DNA of 26,949 bases from Bin5 sp034428435 (GCA_034428435.1 DAOUHY010000187.1:1-26949); one strand, 5' to 3'. Positions 7,119-15,456 are shown, counted from the first letter of the stretch. Notes: generated by a model not told the origin, from the sequence alone. Translations and numbers: made by a program.

Positions 7119-7913
7119 TCAGTTCAAAGAGGGGACGGCCTCGGCTGAAACTGGGAAACGAGAGTGTCTGGCAAACGAGAGTTGAAGCTGATACTCGTTA
7201 TAGTACCTGCGCGTGGCGGCAACCATCTCGATGTATTTGAGCGCAGTGATCATCGGGTCGAGCACGGTTACAGGCACGGCGCGGGCGACGGGTTCCAGCA
7301 GTCCCGACCAGAGGGTGCAGGCGAAGAAGACTGCGTCGGCGCCATCTTCTTCGAGAGCGAGGCTGGCTTGTTCGACGCCATCTTCACGTGCGGCGCGATC
7401 CATTTCCGCGACAACGATACGACGCAGCTCGGATTCATCCTGCTCGAACAAACGCATGGCCATGTCGGGATCGGGATGGGCGAAGTGGGCTTCGCGCACT
7501 GAGGCCAGCCAAGGGGCCATATTGTATCTGTGGACGAGGTGGTTCCAGGAGCCGCCGTTCTTTCTCCCAGCGATGATGGTTACCCGGCCGAGCGCGGGCG
7601 CGGTGTGGGCCAGGGCTTCAAAGGGGCCGGAGACGGGGATGTTGACGAGTCTTTTGGCATCTTCGACGCCCGGGTCGGCACAGCAGCCTATTGAAATGCC
7701 GTCGAACCCTTCCTTCTCGCCTTCAGTGACAGCATGAAGGAGCTGGTTTGTGAAACAGGCTGCGGGCGGCAGGTAGGGGGTCTTGGGAACATCTTTCAGG
7801 CTGCGAACAACGAGCTCGGTGTCCGGGCAGGCGGCGGGCTGCAGGATGCTGTAGGTGTACTCGTCGTACATGTCGGTCCCGAGCGGGTTGATGTACAGGA
7901 TTCGGGTTGTCAT
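7119..7913 (-). CDS. Asp/Glu/hydantoin racemase-superfamily protein
   Basis: 264 residues. Start ATG 7913 is preceded by AAGGAG. The N-terminus ILYINPLGTDMYDEY is the family's first beta strand and loop. Two catalytic-cysteine positions are visible: GISIGCCADPG (C77/C78) and DAVFFACT (C199). Superfamily members use such a Cys pair for cofactor-free racemisation (hydantoin, Asp, Glu) or cis-trans isomerisation (maleate isomerase NicE), or a single Cys for malonate decarboxylation. GRVTIIAGRKN (109-119) corresponds to the middle strand and loop. It could act on an amino-acid or hydantoin-type intermediate made by the neighbouring hydrolases, or as a NicE-like isomerase if the NicX-like genes do ring cleavage. 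Sequence alone does not decide between these. Confidence 0.8.
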   Translation of the reverse strand: MTTRILYINPLGTDMYDEYTYSILQPAACPDTELVVRSLKDVPKTPYLPPAACFTNQLLHAVTEGEKEGFDGISIGCCADPGVEDAKRLVNIPVSGPFEALAHTAPALGRVTIIAGRKNGGSWNHLVHRYNMAPWLASVREAHFAHPDPDMAMRLFEQDESELRRIVVAEMDRAAREDGVEQASLALEEDGADAVFFACTLWSGLLEPVARAVPVTVLDPMITALKYIEMVAATRRYYNEYQLQLSFARHSRFPVSAEAVPSLN

Positions 7914-8007
7914 GGGACTGCTCCTTGCTGAGAGCGGGTCCGCACATTGGGCGGACCGGCCGCGATTACCGGTTAGACTGAAGTTTAGTCCATTTCAACG
8001 TATGTAA

Positions 8008-9270
8008 TCAAGTAGAAGGTGGATGAAAGAGCTGGCGAAACCTGCTCCCATATCGTTGCCTGAACTCCGGCAGGAAAAACGAGCCCAGGCCCGTGAGCGC
8101 AGCCAGAACGGCAAGGGCATACATGCTGGCGTTCAGTCCGAAGACATCGCCCAACATGCCGATAGGCGTTACAAACAGGGCACCGATTCCCCAGACCATG
8201 CCCATCATCACACCTGAGGCCATTGCCATGCGGTCCGGGGCGAGCTCCTGGGCCAAGACAGTGGCCACGGGCTGGCTGGCAAACAAGGCCATACCGGCCA
8301 CGATCAGCATTAGAAGGCTCAGGATTCCGTCCGTTCTGACAAAGGCGAAGATTGACAGAGCGGAAAGCAGGAGCGAGACGGCGATGACCCACGAGCCGGA
8401 GTAACGGTCGGAGAGGTGGCCGCCCAGCAGTCCGCCGAGGGCGCCGAACAGTGAGAGCGCGGACAGGCCGAGGCCACCGACGACGAGGGTGACGGCTCGA
8501 CTGTCAACAAGAAAGATGGGTAGGAAGGTCCTGAACCCGCCCCAGATCGCGGCGCGGAAGGTCATGAGCACGGCAAGCAGGAGCAGCGGACCGACGAAAG
8601 TCTGGGCTGCGGAGGCAAGACGACTGCCTTGTTCGCCTTTCGGTTGGGACGCGGACGGCTCCTTAGGAACGTCGACGCCGATGAAGTAGTAGATGGCAGC
8701 GGCGGCTATCAGCCCGAATGGGATCATCAGGTATGTGGACTCGAGGCCGAACAGCGTGACGACACCGACGCTGAGGAGGGGACCGACGGCGATGCCGATG
8801 TTGCCGGCGAAGGCGAAGATGGACATGGCGGTGCCGTGGCGGCCACCGGAAGTGGCGCGCACCATCATGGCGGCATGCGGATGGAAGATGGCGTTGCTGA
8901 ATCGTCCAAATACAACGCAGACCATGAGCAGCGTGTAGGTCGGGGCGAGGCCGATGAAGCTCATACCCAGGGCGGCGCCGATCAGTCCAATTATCATGAA
9001 CCAGGCGCGGGGGAAGCGGTCGACCAGCCAGCCGATGAAGGGCTGAACGGGCATGAGCATGAAACTGGTGAGGGAGGTGAAGAATCCAACGTCGGTCAGG
9101 CTCAGGGACATTCTGTCGATGAGCAGAGGCCAGAGGGGAATAAGCGTGGCATAGTACATGTCGCCCACGAGGTGGCCGAAGGAGAGCACGCCGAGTTTGA
9201 ATTTATCCAGTTTGACGGCTGGTGCGGTTGACGACTGCGGCAGCGCACTTACATTGACGTCGGAACTCAA
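8008..9270 (-). CDS. MFS transporter (12-helix; Fsr-like)
   Basis: 420 residues, mostly hydrophobic, matching a 12-helix MFS permease. The first segment FKLGVLSFGHLVGDMYYATL with its conserved His and Asp resembles the fosmidomycin-resistance (Fsr) subgroup. GWLVDRFPRAW is the motif-A loop after helix 2, and a polar central loop (about 205-217, KEPSASQPKGEQG) separates the two six-helix halves. The only codon giving the whole first helix is TTG at 9270; the next Met is inside helix 1, and the upstream Shine-Dalgarno is weak, so the start is uncertain. It could move substrate or product of the neighbouring hydrolases or be an exporter. It is followed by the racemase-family gene 94 bp downstream. 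Confidence 0.85.
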   Translation of the reverse strand: MSSDVNVSALPQSSTAPAVKLDKFKLGVLSFGHLVGDMYYATLIPLWPLLIDRMSLSLTDVGFFTSLTSFMLMPVQPFIGWLVDRFPRAWFMIIGLIGAALGMSFIGLAPTYTLLMVCVVFGRFSNAIFHPHAAMMVRATSGGRHGTAMSIFAFAGNIGIAVGPLLSVGVVTLFGLESTYLMIPFGLIAAAAIYYFIGVDVPKEPSASQPKGEQGSRLASAAQTFVGPLLLLAVLMTFRAAIWGGFRTFLPIFLVDSRAVTLVVGGLGLSALSLFGALGGLLGGHLSDRYSGSWVIAVSLLLSALSIFAFVRTDGILSLLMLIVAGMALFASQPVATVLAQELAPDRMAMASGVMMGMVWGIGALFVTPIGMLGDVFGLNASMYALAVLAALTGLGSFFLPEFRQRYGSRFRQLFHPPST

Positions 9271-9373
9271 TTTTCGCTATCCGTTCCCGAGCAGGTAATA
9301 AAAAGCGGTATGAACAGAGCTTACTACCTGATCAAGAGTTGCTGAGCCTTGTACCGTGTGCGGTCTTTGTGGA

Positions 9374-9403
9374 TCAGGAATTACGGATTGTCTGGATTCC
9401 TGA
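9374..9403. repeat. 8-bp inverted repeat upstream of the MFS gene
   Basis: The arms tcaggaat (9374-9381) and attcctga (9396-9403) are perfect complements with a 14-nt spacer, about 100 bp upstream of the MFS start on the minus strand. It could be an operator or part of a dispersed repeat; nothing else supports either. Confidence 0.45.
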
Positions 9404-9590
9404 AATAGGCGCTGGAGTGACTCGTCGACAAGTGAAAGGCCCTTTTGGCACTCGCTTCGCCAGTTCGGCGCGGTGATTGCCTGACATGGTTCATGCCCGG
9501 GACCAGCCATGATTCGGGACTCGGGGGTTCGCATACGGTGGCATAGGCACCCGCTGGCTGGGCGGCACTCGGTCGATCAGGCATGTTGTT

Positions 9591-9685
9591 GGGGGGGGGC
9601 GTTGCGGGGGCGGAGCCCCCGCACAAGGGAGGCCGCTTGCGGCCGACCGCCCCAAGGAAAGGAAAGAGAAGAGAGGAGAGAGAAA
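9591..9685. repeat. Composite G-run / double GC-hairpin / purine-tract element
   Basis: In order: nine consecutive G (9591-9599); a hairpin with stem gcgggggc/gcccccgc (9604-9611 and 9615-9622) and loop gga; a second hairpin ggccgc/gcggcc (9631-9636 and 9639-9644); and an unbroken 32-nt purine stretch (9654-9685). It lies 79 bp downstream of the M14-like gene's stop. No T-run follows on the transcribed strand, so it is not a typical intrinsic terminator. Confidence 0.6.
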
Positions 9686-9763
9686 CCAGCCTCGCACCTC
9701 ACTTCAGATGGCAAACTGACGATGGAGTCGTTGGTGCCAAACCGGGAATAACGGTCCATGTCG

Positions 9764-10765
9764 TCAGCGTTCGCGGAAGGTGAAGGCGATTTGGGTGCCT
9801 TCGGGCACGACCTGCGTGTAACCGACGCCGCCGGTGAAGGACCAGCAGTAGCCGTCGTATGGCATTTTGACTTCTTCGATCAGGTCGCCCCAGACGTCCA
9901 TCATGTCTACGGCCGTGTCGCCCTCGCGCAGGAATGTGCCGGGCGGGTGTTTGATCCACATGAGGCCGCCTTTGTGCGAGGTGAGGCGGTCGGCCATGTA
10001 GAAATCGCCCTTCATTGGCGGTGTTGCCTGGGGAATGATGTCGCCTTCCAGCATTCCAATGGCCTTCATGGTGTTGGTGATCCCGATCTGGCCGGAGTTC
10101 GTGTTGTCTTCCCAGAGGAAGAAATCGGCGATTAACTCGGGCGTCATGGAGGGGATGCCGTGGGCCAGAGAGCTGCCGACGACGCCGGTGGCGGAGCGGC
10201 CGGGCGAATCGATGACGGTGAAACCCCAAGCTTCGGCCATCTTTTCCATCTCGTTGAGTACTTTTTCGTCGGGGCAGGCGTCGCGGCGAATCAGGGTGAA
10301 AGGTATGGCGTCGGGCGGATTGGAGTGGACGTCGATGGAGTGGGTGGCCACTTTGAGCGCTTCGCCGATCACGCCGGCCAGGCGGAGGGTGACAGTGCCA
10401 CCGGAATCGGCCGGCCACATGGGAGCGGAGGACATGTTGATGCCGTCACCGGTGGGGGCGATGACGGGAGAGAAGTAGGAGCCGACCTGGAAGGCGAAGG
10501 GGTTGCCGACGGTGATGGCAACGAGACGCCCTTTCAGCTGCTGGGGGTCGGTGGCGCGCACGGTCTTGAGGAGGGCACCGGTGCCGTTGATCTCGGTGCC
10601 GTGGATGGAGGCAGTGACTACCAGTGTGGGGCCATCCTCGACGCCGTTTACAATAACAACCGGTACACCCACTTTGTTGCCGTCGGCCAGCGTGACGTGG
10701 CCGAGGTGACCCTTTACGACCTCACCTGGTGCGGCGCTCAGGCCTGCGAGTTCGAAGTTTGCCAT
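9764..10765 (-). CDS. M14-like zinc deacylase (succinylglutamate desuccinylase/aspartoacylase family)
   Basis: 333 residues. Start ATG 10765 has AAAGGAG upstream. The zinc site of this family is visible: ASIHGTEING contains the H-x-x-E pair H55/E58, and HSIDVHSNP supplies the third ligand H147. GNPFAFQVG (87-95) corresponds to the conserved 'NP.A' substrate-carboxylate region. A C-terminal beta-rich part (about 250-333) contains a LREGDTAVDMMDVWGD segment typical of the family's barrel-like tail. Members remove an acyl group from N-acyl amino acids (N-succinylglutamate, N-acetylaspartate) or related amides in the cytoplasm. It sits between the ANKH-like and MFS genes, 59 bp downstream of the former, and fits a pathway that clips amide bonds of imported compounds. 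The substrate is not determined. Confidence 0.85.
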   Translation of the reverse strand: MANFELAGLSAAPGEVVKGHLGHVTLADGNKVGVPVVIVNGVEDGPTLVVTASIHGTEINGTGALLKTVRATDPQQLKGRLVAITVGNPFAFQVGSYFSPVIAPTGDGINMSSAPMWPADSGGTVTLRLAGVIGEALKVATHSIDVHSNPPDAIPFTLIRRDACPDEKVLNEMEKMAEAWGFTVIDSPGRSATGVVGSSLAHGIPSMTPELIADFFLWEDNTNSGQIGITNTMKAIGMLEGDIIPQATPPMKGDFYMADRLTSHKGGLMWIKHPPGTFLREGDTAVDMMDVWGDLIEEVKMPYDGYCWSFTGGVGYTQVVPEGTQIAFTFRER

Positions 10766-10824
10766 TTTATACGCTCCTTTGTGTTCAGTGTCGCGTGAAA
10801 AATCGTTAAGAGCAACCAGATGGG

Positions 10825-12162
10825 CTAGTGCGCGCTGGTCGGCTGCAGGTCCGACAAGGTGTCAGTGGGCCTGCTGGCCGCGTTCAGAACAGCGACCTCC
10901 ACGGTATGGGCAAGAATGACGGACGCAGTGCCGACGACGATGCCAGAGGCCAGCCCGACGGCGACGCCGATTGTCAGTGCCAGTAGCATGCTGACCAGGT
11001 TGACTGCCATGCCAAGCTGAATGAAGCGGGTATCATGGCGCTTCATGAGGCGGGCGCGATAGAGGTTTTGCCAGGCCATCAGGAAGGTGATCGGTACCAT
11101 GAACTGGGCGCCGAGGGCTGCCAGAGGCTTGATCTCGGCCGGCACACCCAATAGGACGGTGAAGTAGTAGTGGTCCAAGGGGGTGAAGACGAGCAGTGCC
11201 ATGGCGAGGCTCAGAAGCGCGCCGGAGATGACTACGAAGCGCCGCAAGGCTCTGTAGGTACGTTCGTCCTTGAGGAAGGCGATCACCACCTCGTGGGAGG
11301 CGCGCATGGGGCTGGAGAAGAACATTCCCAGGCCAAAGGCGACGGGGAAGGCGGCCAGAGATGCGGCCGGCATGGCCGAGCGGGCTATGCCAGCGACGAC
11401 AAGCGGGCGGGAGATTACGCGCATGACGTCGGTTGCGGCGAGAGGCAGATAAAAGCGCCACATTCCGGCGTAGGTCATGTCGGGTTGGCGCTCGTCGGGA
11501 GATTCCTCTCTGCCAAAGATATGGGTCCGTACAATCGGCCGGGCCCACCAGGCGATCACAATTGCCTCGACGATTACGCTGAGTACCATAGCCAGCCCAC
11601 CGAGCACGGCGCCGGGCAGGCCTCCGAACCAGGCGCCGACGGCCATGGTGACAGTCAGCGTGGCAAGCCGGAACATCGTTCCCCAAGTGATATGGCGCGT
11701 ATAGCCATGTCTGATGAGGACGCCCTGCAGGAAGCGGCGCAGACCGATGGCGGCGGGCCAGAGCAGGAGAAGCTGCATAGCAGGACGGGCGGCGGCCGCA
11801 ACATCCTCCGAGAGGCCAAGAAGTGTGCGGGTCATGACGTGGTAGGCCGGAGTGAAGAAGAGCAGTGCGCTGGCTACGGTCATCAGGATCGACAGGTGGA
11901 GCATGAAGCGCCAAACCAGCTGGTACATGGCGCGGTTGCGAACCAGGGCCACCCCGGTGCCCAGCATGTAGATGATGGGACTTTCCATAAGGATGGCAAT
12001 TGGTTGTGCGACGCCGAAGGCAGCCAACTCAAGCTCCGGTCGGGGCAGACGGGTAATGCCTGCACTTACGACAGGGTCGGCGATGCTCATCATCAGCCAA
12101 CTCAGGGCCAGCGGATACCAGAAGGCGAATATGTAGCGCTGGCTCAGTTTTTCTGGAACCAC
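10825..12162 (-). CDS. MOP-superfamily membrane protein, ANKH (progressive ankylosis)-like
   Basis: 445 residues, about 12 hydrophobic segments. Start is GTG 12162 with a weak upstream site. Two similar halves begin IFAFWYPLALSWLMMSIADP (~10-29) and WRFYLPLAATDVMRVISRP (~234-252). The second closely recalls the 'FWWPLALILATQRISRP' element of animal ANKH, which I recognise from memory, and both halves continue with a strand equivalent to its 'PxxY/F' region. ANKH exports ATP/citrate and belongs to the MOP superfamily with MATE exporters and MurJ flippases; bacterial homologues are largely uncharacterised. An ordinary MATE exporter is the main alternative. It follows the solute-binding protein gene by 279 bp on the same strand, with a strong inverted repeat between, so it may be a separate or attenuated transcription unit. 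Confidence 0.6.
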   Translation of the reverse strand: MVPEKLSQRYIFAFWYPLALSWLMMSIADPVVSAGITRLPRPELELAAFGVAQPIAILMESPIIYMLGTGVALVRNRAMYQLVWRFMLHLSILMTVASALLFFTPAYHVMTRTLLGLSEDVAAAARPAMQLLLLWPAAIGLRRFLQGVLIRHGYTRHITWGTMFRLATLTVTMAVGAWFGGLPGAVLGGLAMVLSVIVEAIVIAWWARPIVRTHIFGREESPDERQPDMTYAGMWRFYLPLAATDVMRVISRPLVVAGIARSAMPAASLAAFPVAFGLGMFFSSPMRASHEVVIAFLKDERTYRALRRFVVISGALLSLAMALLVFTPLDHYYFTVLLGVPAEIKPLAALGAQFMVPITFLMAWQNLYRARLMKRHDTRFIQLGMAVNLVSMLLALTIGVAVGLASGIVVGTASVILAHTVEVAVLNAASRPTDTLSDLQPTSAH

Positions 12163-12207
12163 AGTCCCGAAAACCTCGTAGGGATCCTGAGGCTTAGCTC
12201 TTTACAG

Positions 12208-12278
12208 GACAGTGCCGGAGACTCCAGCTGTCCAGTCGCGCATTGGCGAATTCTGTCTATGAAGTCTCCGGCACTGTC
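12208..12278. repeat. 16-bp perfect inverted repeat between SBP and ANKH-like genes
   Basis: The arms gacagtgccggagact (12208-12223) and agtctccggcactgtc (12263-12278) are exact complements across 39 nt. A competing short pairing, ggacag (12207-12212) with ctgtcc (12228-12233), uses the same left arm, so two mutually exclusive folds are possible in RNA. It lies 46 bp before the ANKH-like start on the minus strand. It could be a terminator/attenuator or the ends of a small mobile repeat; there is no clear T-run. Confidence 0.75.
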
Positions 12279-12441
12279 GGAACAACGGATATGCTCTACA
12301 CCCTAAGAATGGGGCGACCTGCTGAGATGACTCGTTAACGGTCGACCCCGTGCAGTGCAGAGCGGCTCAGATGGTAGAGGTGTTCAGCGGCATAGTCCGG
12401 AAGAAGACTTGGCTTTGCACATCTGCCACCTGGCTAGTCGG

Positions 12442-14172
12442 CTACTCGGAATCGCGATAGAGATGCCAGTAACGAGTGCGCGTGTCCGGGAAGGCGACGT
12501 AGCCGGCGATGTCGGAAGCGATGGCCAGATTAAAATAGCGGGCGCCGAGCCAGATCCAGGACGCGTTGTCGATGTGGAGGCGCTGGGCCTGGCTGTACAG
12601 CTCAAAGCGCTCGTCTTCGTCGACGGTCGTTCCGGCCTGGCGGATCAGGTCATCGGCTTCTTCGAGGCAGATTCCACTGTAGCGATTGCCGTAGGAGGCG
12701 CATCCCAGCAGAATGTCCATGAAGTAGCCGGGTTCAGCGACCCAGGGGAAGAGTGTGTCCAGCGCAGAGGTATGGGTGCCCTGGTTCTTGCCTTCCTGAT
12801 AGGCGGCGCGCGGCATGGGATTGATGTTGACGGTGATGCCGGCTTGTGCGAGCGCGCTCTGAATGATCTTGGCCATGCTGGCCTGTTCGGGCGTGCCCAA
12901 GTCGATGTTCAGATCGAACTCCAGGCCATCTGCGTAGCCAGCTTCGGCCAAGAGCTCTTTGGCCTTGGCAATGGCCTCCTCTTCGGGGAGGTCGTAGGGC
13001 CAGTAGCTGTGGTCGAAGCCGGGTACCATGGAGGGAACAGGTCCGAAACTGCGTTCGGCGCTGCCAAACCAAACGCTTTCGATAATATCGTCATAGGGAA
13101 TCAGGTAGGCGACTGCCTGGCGTACGAGCTTGTTGTTGAAGGGTTCGGTGTTGTGGTTGATCGGCATGACGATCATGTCGCCGATGCGCACCTGCTTCAC
13201 CTGGACGGTGGCGTCGCTGCGAAGGTCATTGATCTCTTTGGCGGAGAGGTCCTGGGCCATGTCGACCTCGCCGGCCTTCAGCAGGAGAACACGGTCAGCA
13301 GACTCGGGAACCACGGTAAAGAGTATACGGTTAAAGTAGGGTTCCTTGCCCTGCCAGTTGGGGTTGGTGCGGAACTCCATGAGCTCGTTTGGTATGCGCT
13401 CGTGGATATAGTAGGGGCCGCTGCTGGGCATGTTGGTCTTGGCGTACTCCTGGCCCCACTTGTCACCGTCGGCTTCGCCGGAATCCATGTAGGCCTGGCT
13501 GTCGATGAGGTAGCCGAACTGGCAGCAGCTCATGAATGGCCGCAGGATTGGCGTCCAATCGGAAGCGTTGAAGCGGAAGGTGTAGTCGTCGAGCACCTCG
13601 AAACCCTTGAGCGGTTCTTCCTCAGTGGCCAAACGGACCAGCCGATCGAGTGAAGGCGGGACGCGCATGTTGCCGCGGCGATCCTTGTAGTAGAGGTAAT
13701 CATTGGCAGTGATCTCGTTGCCGGAGGGGTAATGCTTCATGCCCTCAGGCAGCTGGAAGGTCCATTGCGTGCCATCCATGGAAATCACCATTGTATCGGC
13801 CAGCATAGGCTCGAAGTTGAGCGCATCGCCGACCATGCTGCCGTCCTCGAGCTCGATGATTGCCGGCTGCGCCCAGCTGCCCAGGACATTCACCTGCGTT
13901 TCGGTCATACGCGGGAAGGCGCCGGATGCGTCCCAGTCGAGCGTGGAGAGATCCTGGCTGACGGCGACGATGAGCGTTCGATCTTCTTCGGAGGCTGTTG
14001 CCAAGGCCAATTCGCGGCCTGTCAAGTCGGACGTGTCGGCGGCGACGGTGTCGGCCGGTTGGTCGCTGTCAGTGGGGGTCGCCGCGGGGGCACAGGCGGC
14101 CAACAGGGCCATACAGAGAAGGCTGACAACGGTCACCATCGTGAATCGGTGTGACATCTTTTTGCTTTGCAT
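12442..14172 (-). CDS. ABC transporter solute-binding lipoprotein (SBP family 5, peptide/Opp-Dpp type)
   Basis: 576 residues. The open frame extends upstream, but the start at 14172 is chosen because an AAAGGAG lies nine bases before it and a signal peptide follows at once. That signal (MSHRFTMVTVVSLLCMALLAAC) ends in lipobox LAAC, so the mature protein is lipid-anchored outside the cytoplasmic membrane. An Ala/Thr/Asp-rich linker leads into the domain starting RTLIVAVSQDLSTLDWDASG, the usual opening of family-5 binding proteins. A mid-protein GVDMAQDLSAKE-like stretch and VRQAVAYLIPYDDII are the family's 'R.A...A.D' region. Members bind oligopeptides, dipeptides, nickel or other small polar ligands. 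It is the last gene of the Opp-type block, after both ATPases (gap 188 bp). The ligand is unknown. Confidence 0.9.
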   Translation of the reverse strand: MQSKKMSHRFTMVTVVSLLCMALLAACAPAATPTDSDQPADTVAADTSDLTGRELALATASEEDRTLIVAVSQDLSTLDWDASGAFPRMTETQVNVLGSWAQPAIIELEDGSMVGDALNFEPMLADTMVISMDGTQWTFQLPEGMKHYPSGNEITANDYLYYKDRRGNMRVPPSLDRLVRLATEEEPLKGFEVLDDYTFRFNASDWTPILRPFMSCCQFGYLIDSQAYMDSGEADGDKWGQEYAKTNMPSSGPYYIHERIPNELMEFRTNPNWQGKEPYFNRILFTVVPESADRVLLLKAGEVDMAQDLSAKEINDLRSDATVQVKQVRIGDMIVMPINHNTEPFNNKLVRQAVAYLIPYDDIIESVWFGSAERSFGPVPSMVPGFDHSYWPYDLPEEEAIAKAKELLAEAGYADGLEFDLNIDLGTPEQASMAKIIQSALAQAGITVNINPMPRAAYQEGKNQGTHTSALDTLFPWVAEPGYFMDILLGCASYGNRYSGICLEEADDLIRQAGTTVDEDERFELYSQAQRLHIDNASWIWLGARYFNLAIASDIAGYVAFPDTRTRYWHLYRDSE

Positions 14173-14181
14173 GTCTGCAAA

Positions 14182-14188
14182 CTCCTTT
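14182..14188 (-). promoter_or_regulatory. Ribosome binding site fixing the SBP start
   Basis: AAAGGAG on the minus strand, nine bases before the ATG at 14172. It argues against the 52-codon longer frame, whose extra residues look uncoded and would bury the signal peptide. Confidence 0.75.
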
Positions 14189-14360
14189 AGGCGGGAAGTT
14201 TGTGGGAGGCGCCAGCTCGCGGGCCACAGTGACTGTCGGTTTCCAGGTTCAATTCCTGATAGCTGGCTCAGGATGGTGCGGTTGGGCGGCTCTACGAGGC
14301 CAAAGGTCTTAGCTGAAGCCCTGACCAAGGGACGCGGTACACGGCGTTGCGCCTAGGCGT

Positions 14361-15392
14361 CTAGGCAGGCTGCGAGTATGCGGAAAGGGCATTCTCTTCA
14401 TGATTGAGATCACTGTTTTCGACCAGGATACAGGCGGCGCTGTGCGTGTTGGCAATGTGAAACAGGGGTGGGCCAGGCTGCAAACAGGCATCGCGGCGAT
14501 ACGGGCAGCGGGAGTACAGGCGGCACCCGGGCGGCAGGTCGATAGGGCTGGGCACTTCGCCGGGCAGTTTCAGGCGCTCCTTGCCGCGTTGCGCGGGGTC
14601 TGGAATCGGGACCGCGGAGAGCAGGGCCTGGGTGTAGGGATGCGCCGGTGAGTCGAAGATCTCATCGGTGCTGCCAGATTCCACGATGCGGCCCAGGTAC
14701 ATTACTGCTACCTGTGTGCAGGTATGTTTGATGACGCTCAGATCGTGGGAAATGAACAGGTAGGTGAGACCCAACTCCTCCTGCAGCCTGGTGAGCAGGC
14801 GCAGGATCTGGCCGCGGACGGAAACATCGAGAGCAGAAGTTGGTTCGTCGAGCACGATAAAGTCGGGGTGGGTAGCGATGGCGCGGGCAACCCCGATGCG
14901 CTGCTGCTGGCCGCCGCTGAACTGATGGGGGTATCGTGAGAGATGATCGGGCTGAAGCCCGACCTGGGAGAGCAGTTCGCGGACACGCTGGTCCTTTTCG
15001 TGTGCATTCAGGTTGGTGTGCAGGTCCAGCGGCTCCCGAAGGATGGCACCTACCGTCATGCGCGGGGTGAGCGAGCCACCGGGGTCCTGGAAGACCATTT
15101 GCAGGCGGCCGCGCATTTTTGCGACTTGGTCGCTTTTCAGGTCGGTCAGGTTCTGCTCGCCCATCCAGACTTCGCCGGAAGTGGGTTCGATCAGCCGCAA
15201 AAGACAGCGGCCGGCGGTGGTCTTGCCGCAACCACTCTCGCCGACCAGGCCCATTGTAGAGCCTCTGGGGATATCGAATGATATGTCGTCAACAGCGCGC
15301 AGCCGGACACGGGAAAACATGCTGACCCGAATCGGGAAATCTTTGCGCAGGTGGCGGATTCGAATGAATGAATCGTTGTTGGCGAGTGACAT
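14361..15392 (-). CDS. Peptide ABC transporter ATPase, OppF/DppF-like
   Basis: 343 residues. Start ATG 15392 is chosen over a longer frame that would overlap the preceding ATPase gene, because CGGAGAG lies five bases upstream. Walker A GESGCGKT is at 51-58, the Q-loop is in MVFQDPGGSL, signature SGGQQQR begins near 159, Walker B/DEP is VLDEPTSALD near 180, and the switch His is in LFISHDLSVI. The C-terminal extension with GCRLYSRCPYRRDAC is the cysteine-containing oligopeptide-transporter ATPase tail. It energises import together with the OppD-like subunit, which is encoded 64 bp upstream; the pair would form the heterodimeric motor at the inner face of the membrane. Confidence 0.93.
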   Translation of the reverse strand: MSLANNDSFIRIRHLRKDFPIRVSMFSRVRLRAVDDISFDIPRGSTMGLVGESGCGKTTAGRCLLRLIEPTSGEVWMGEQNLTDLKSDQVAKMRGRLQMVFQDPGGSLTPRMTVGAILREPLDLHTNLNAHEKDQRVRELLSQVGLQPDHLSRYPHQFSGGQQQRIGVARAIATHPDFIVLDEPTSALDVSVRGQILRLLTRLQEELGLTYLFISHDLSVIKHTCTQVAVMYLGRIVESGSTDEIFDSPAHPYTQALLSAVPIPDPAQRGKERLKLPGEVPSPIDLPPGCRLYSRCPYRRDACLQPGPPLFHIANTHSAACILVENSDLNHEENALSAYSQPA

Positions 15393-15397
15393 AATCG

Positions 15398-15404
15398 CTC
15401 TCCG
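15398..15404 (-). promoter_or_regulatory. Ribosome binding site fixing the OppF-like start
   Basis: CGGAGAG on the minus strand with a five-base spacer to ATG 15392. It supports the shorter start and a clean 64-bp separation from the OppD-like gene. Confidence 0.65.
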
Positions 15405-15456
15405 GGTCCAAATTGGGGCGATGGACCCGAATCGGTGTGAATGTGACAGAGCCTGG

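Larger units (their letters stand above)
9271..9763. other. 493-bp gene-free gap with repeats
   Basis: No convincing gene. Short frames here lack family features, ribosome sites and sensible composition. The region holds an 8-bp inverted repeat (9374-9403), then a composite of a nine-G run, two GC hairpins and a 32-nt purine tract (9591-9685). The upstream MFS gene on the minus strand would need its promoter within this interval, but I see no clear -10/-35 pair. Confidence 0.6.

Noticed and set aside
9277..9534. 85-codon minus-strand frame in phase with the MFS gene, separated from it by a stop
   Set aside because: The peptide is not hydrophobic and shows no family features, and the region holds repeats; not evidence for a broken N-terminal extension.
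9604..9644. GC hairpins considered as a Rho-independent terminator of the M14-like gene
   Set aside because: No T-run follows the stem on the minus strand; a C-rich stretch does.
11170..12306. 378-codon plus-strand open frame
   Set aside because: Antisense to the ANKH-like membrane protein; polar low-complexity translation.
12355..13653. 432-codon plus-strand open frame
   Set aside because: Antisense to the solute-binding protein, which has a signal peptide and lipobox; no ribosome site or domain on this strand.
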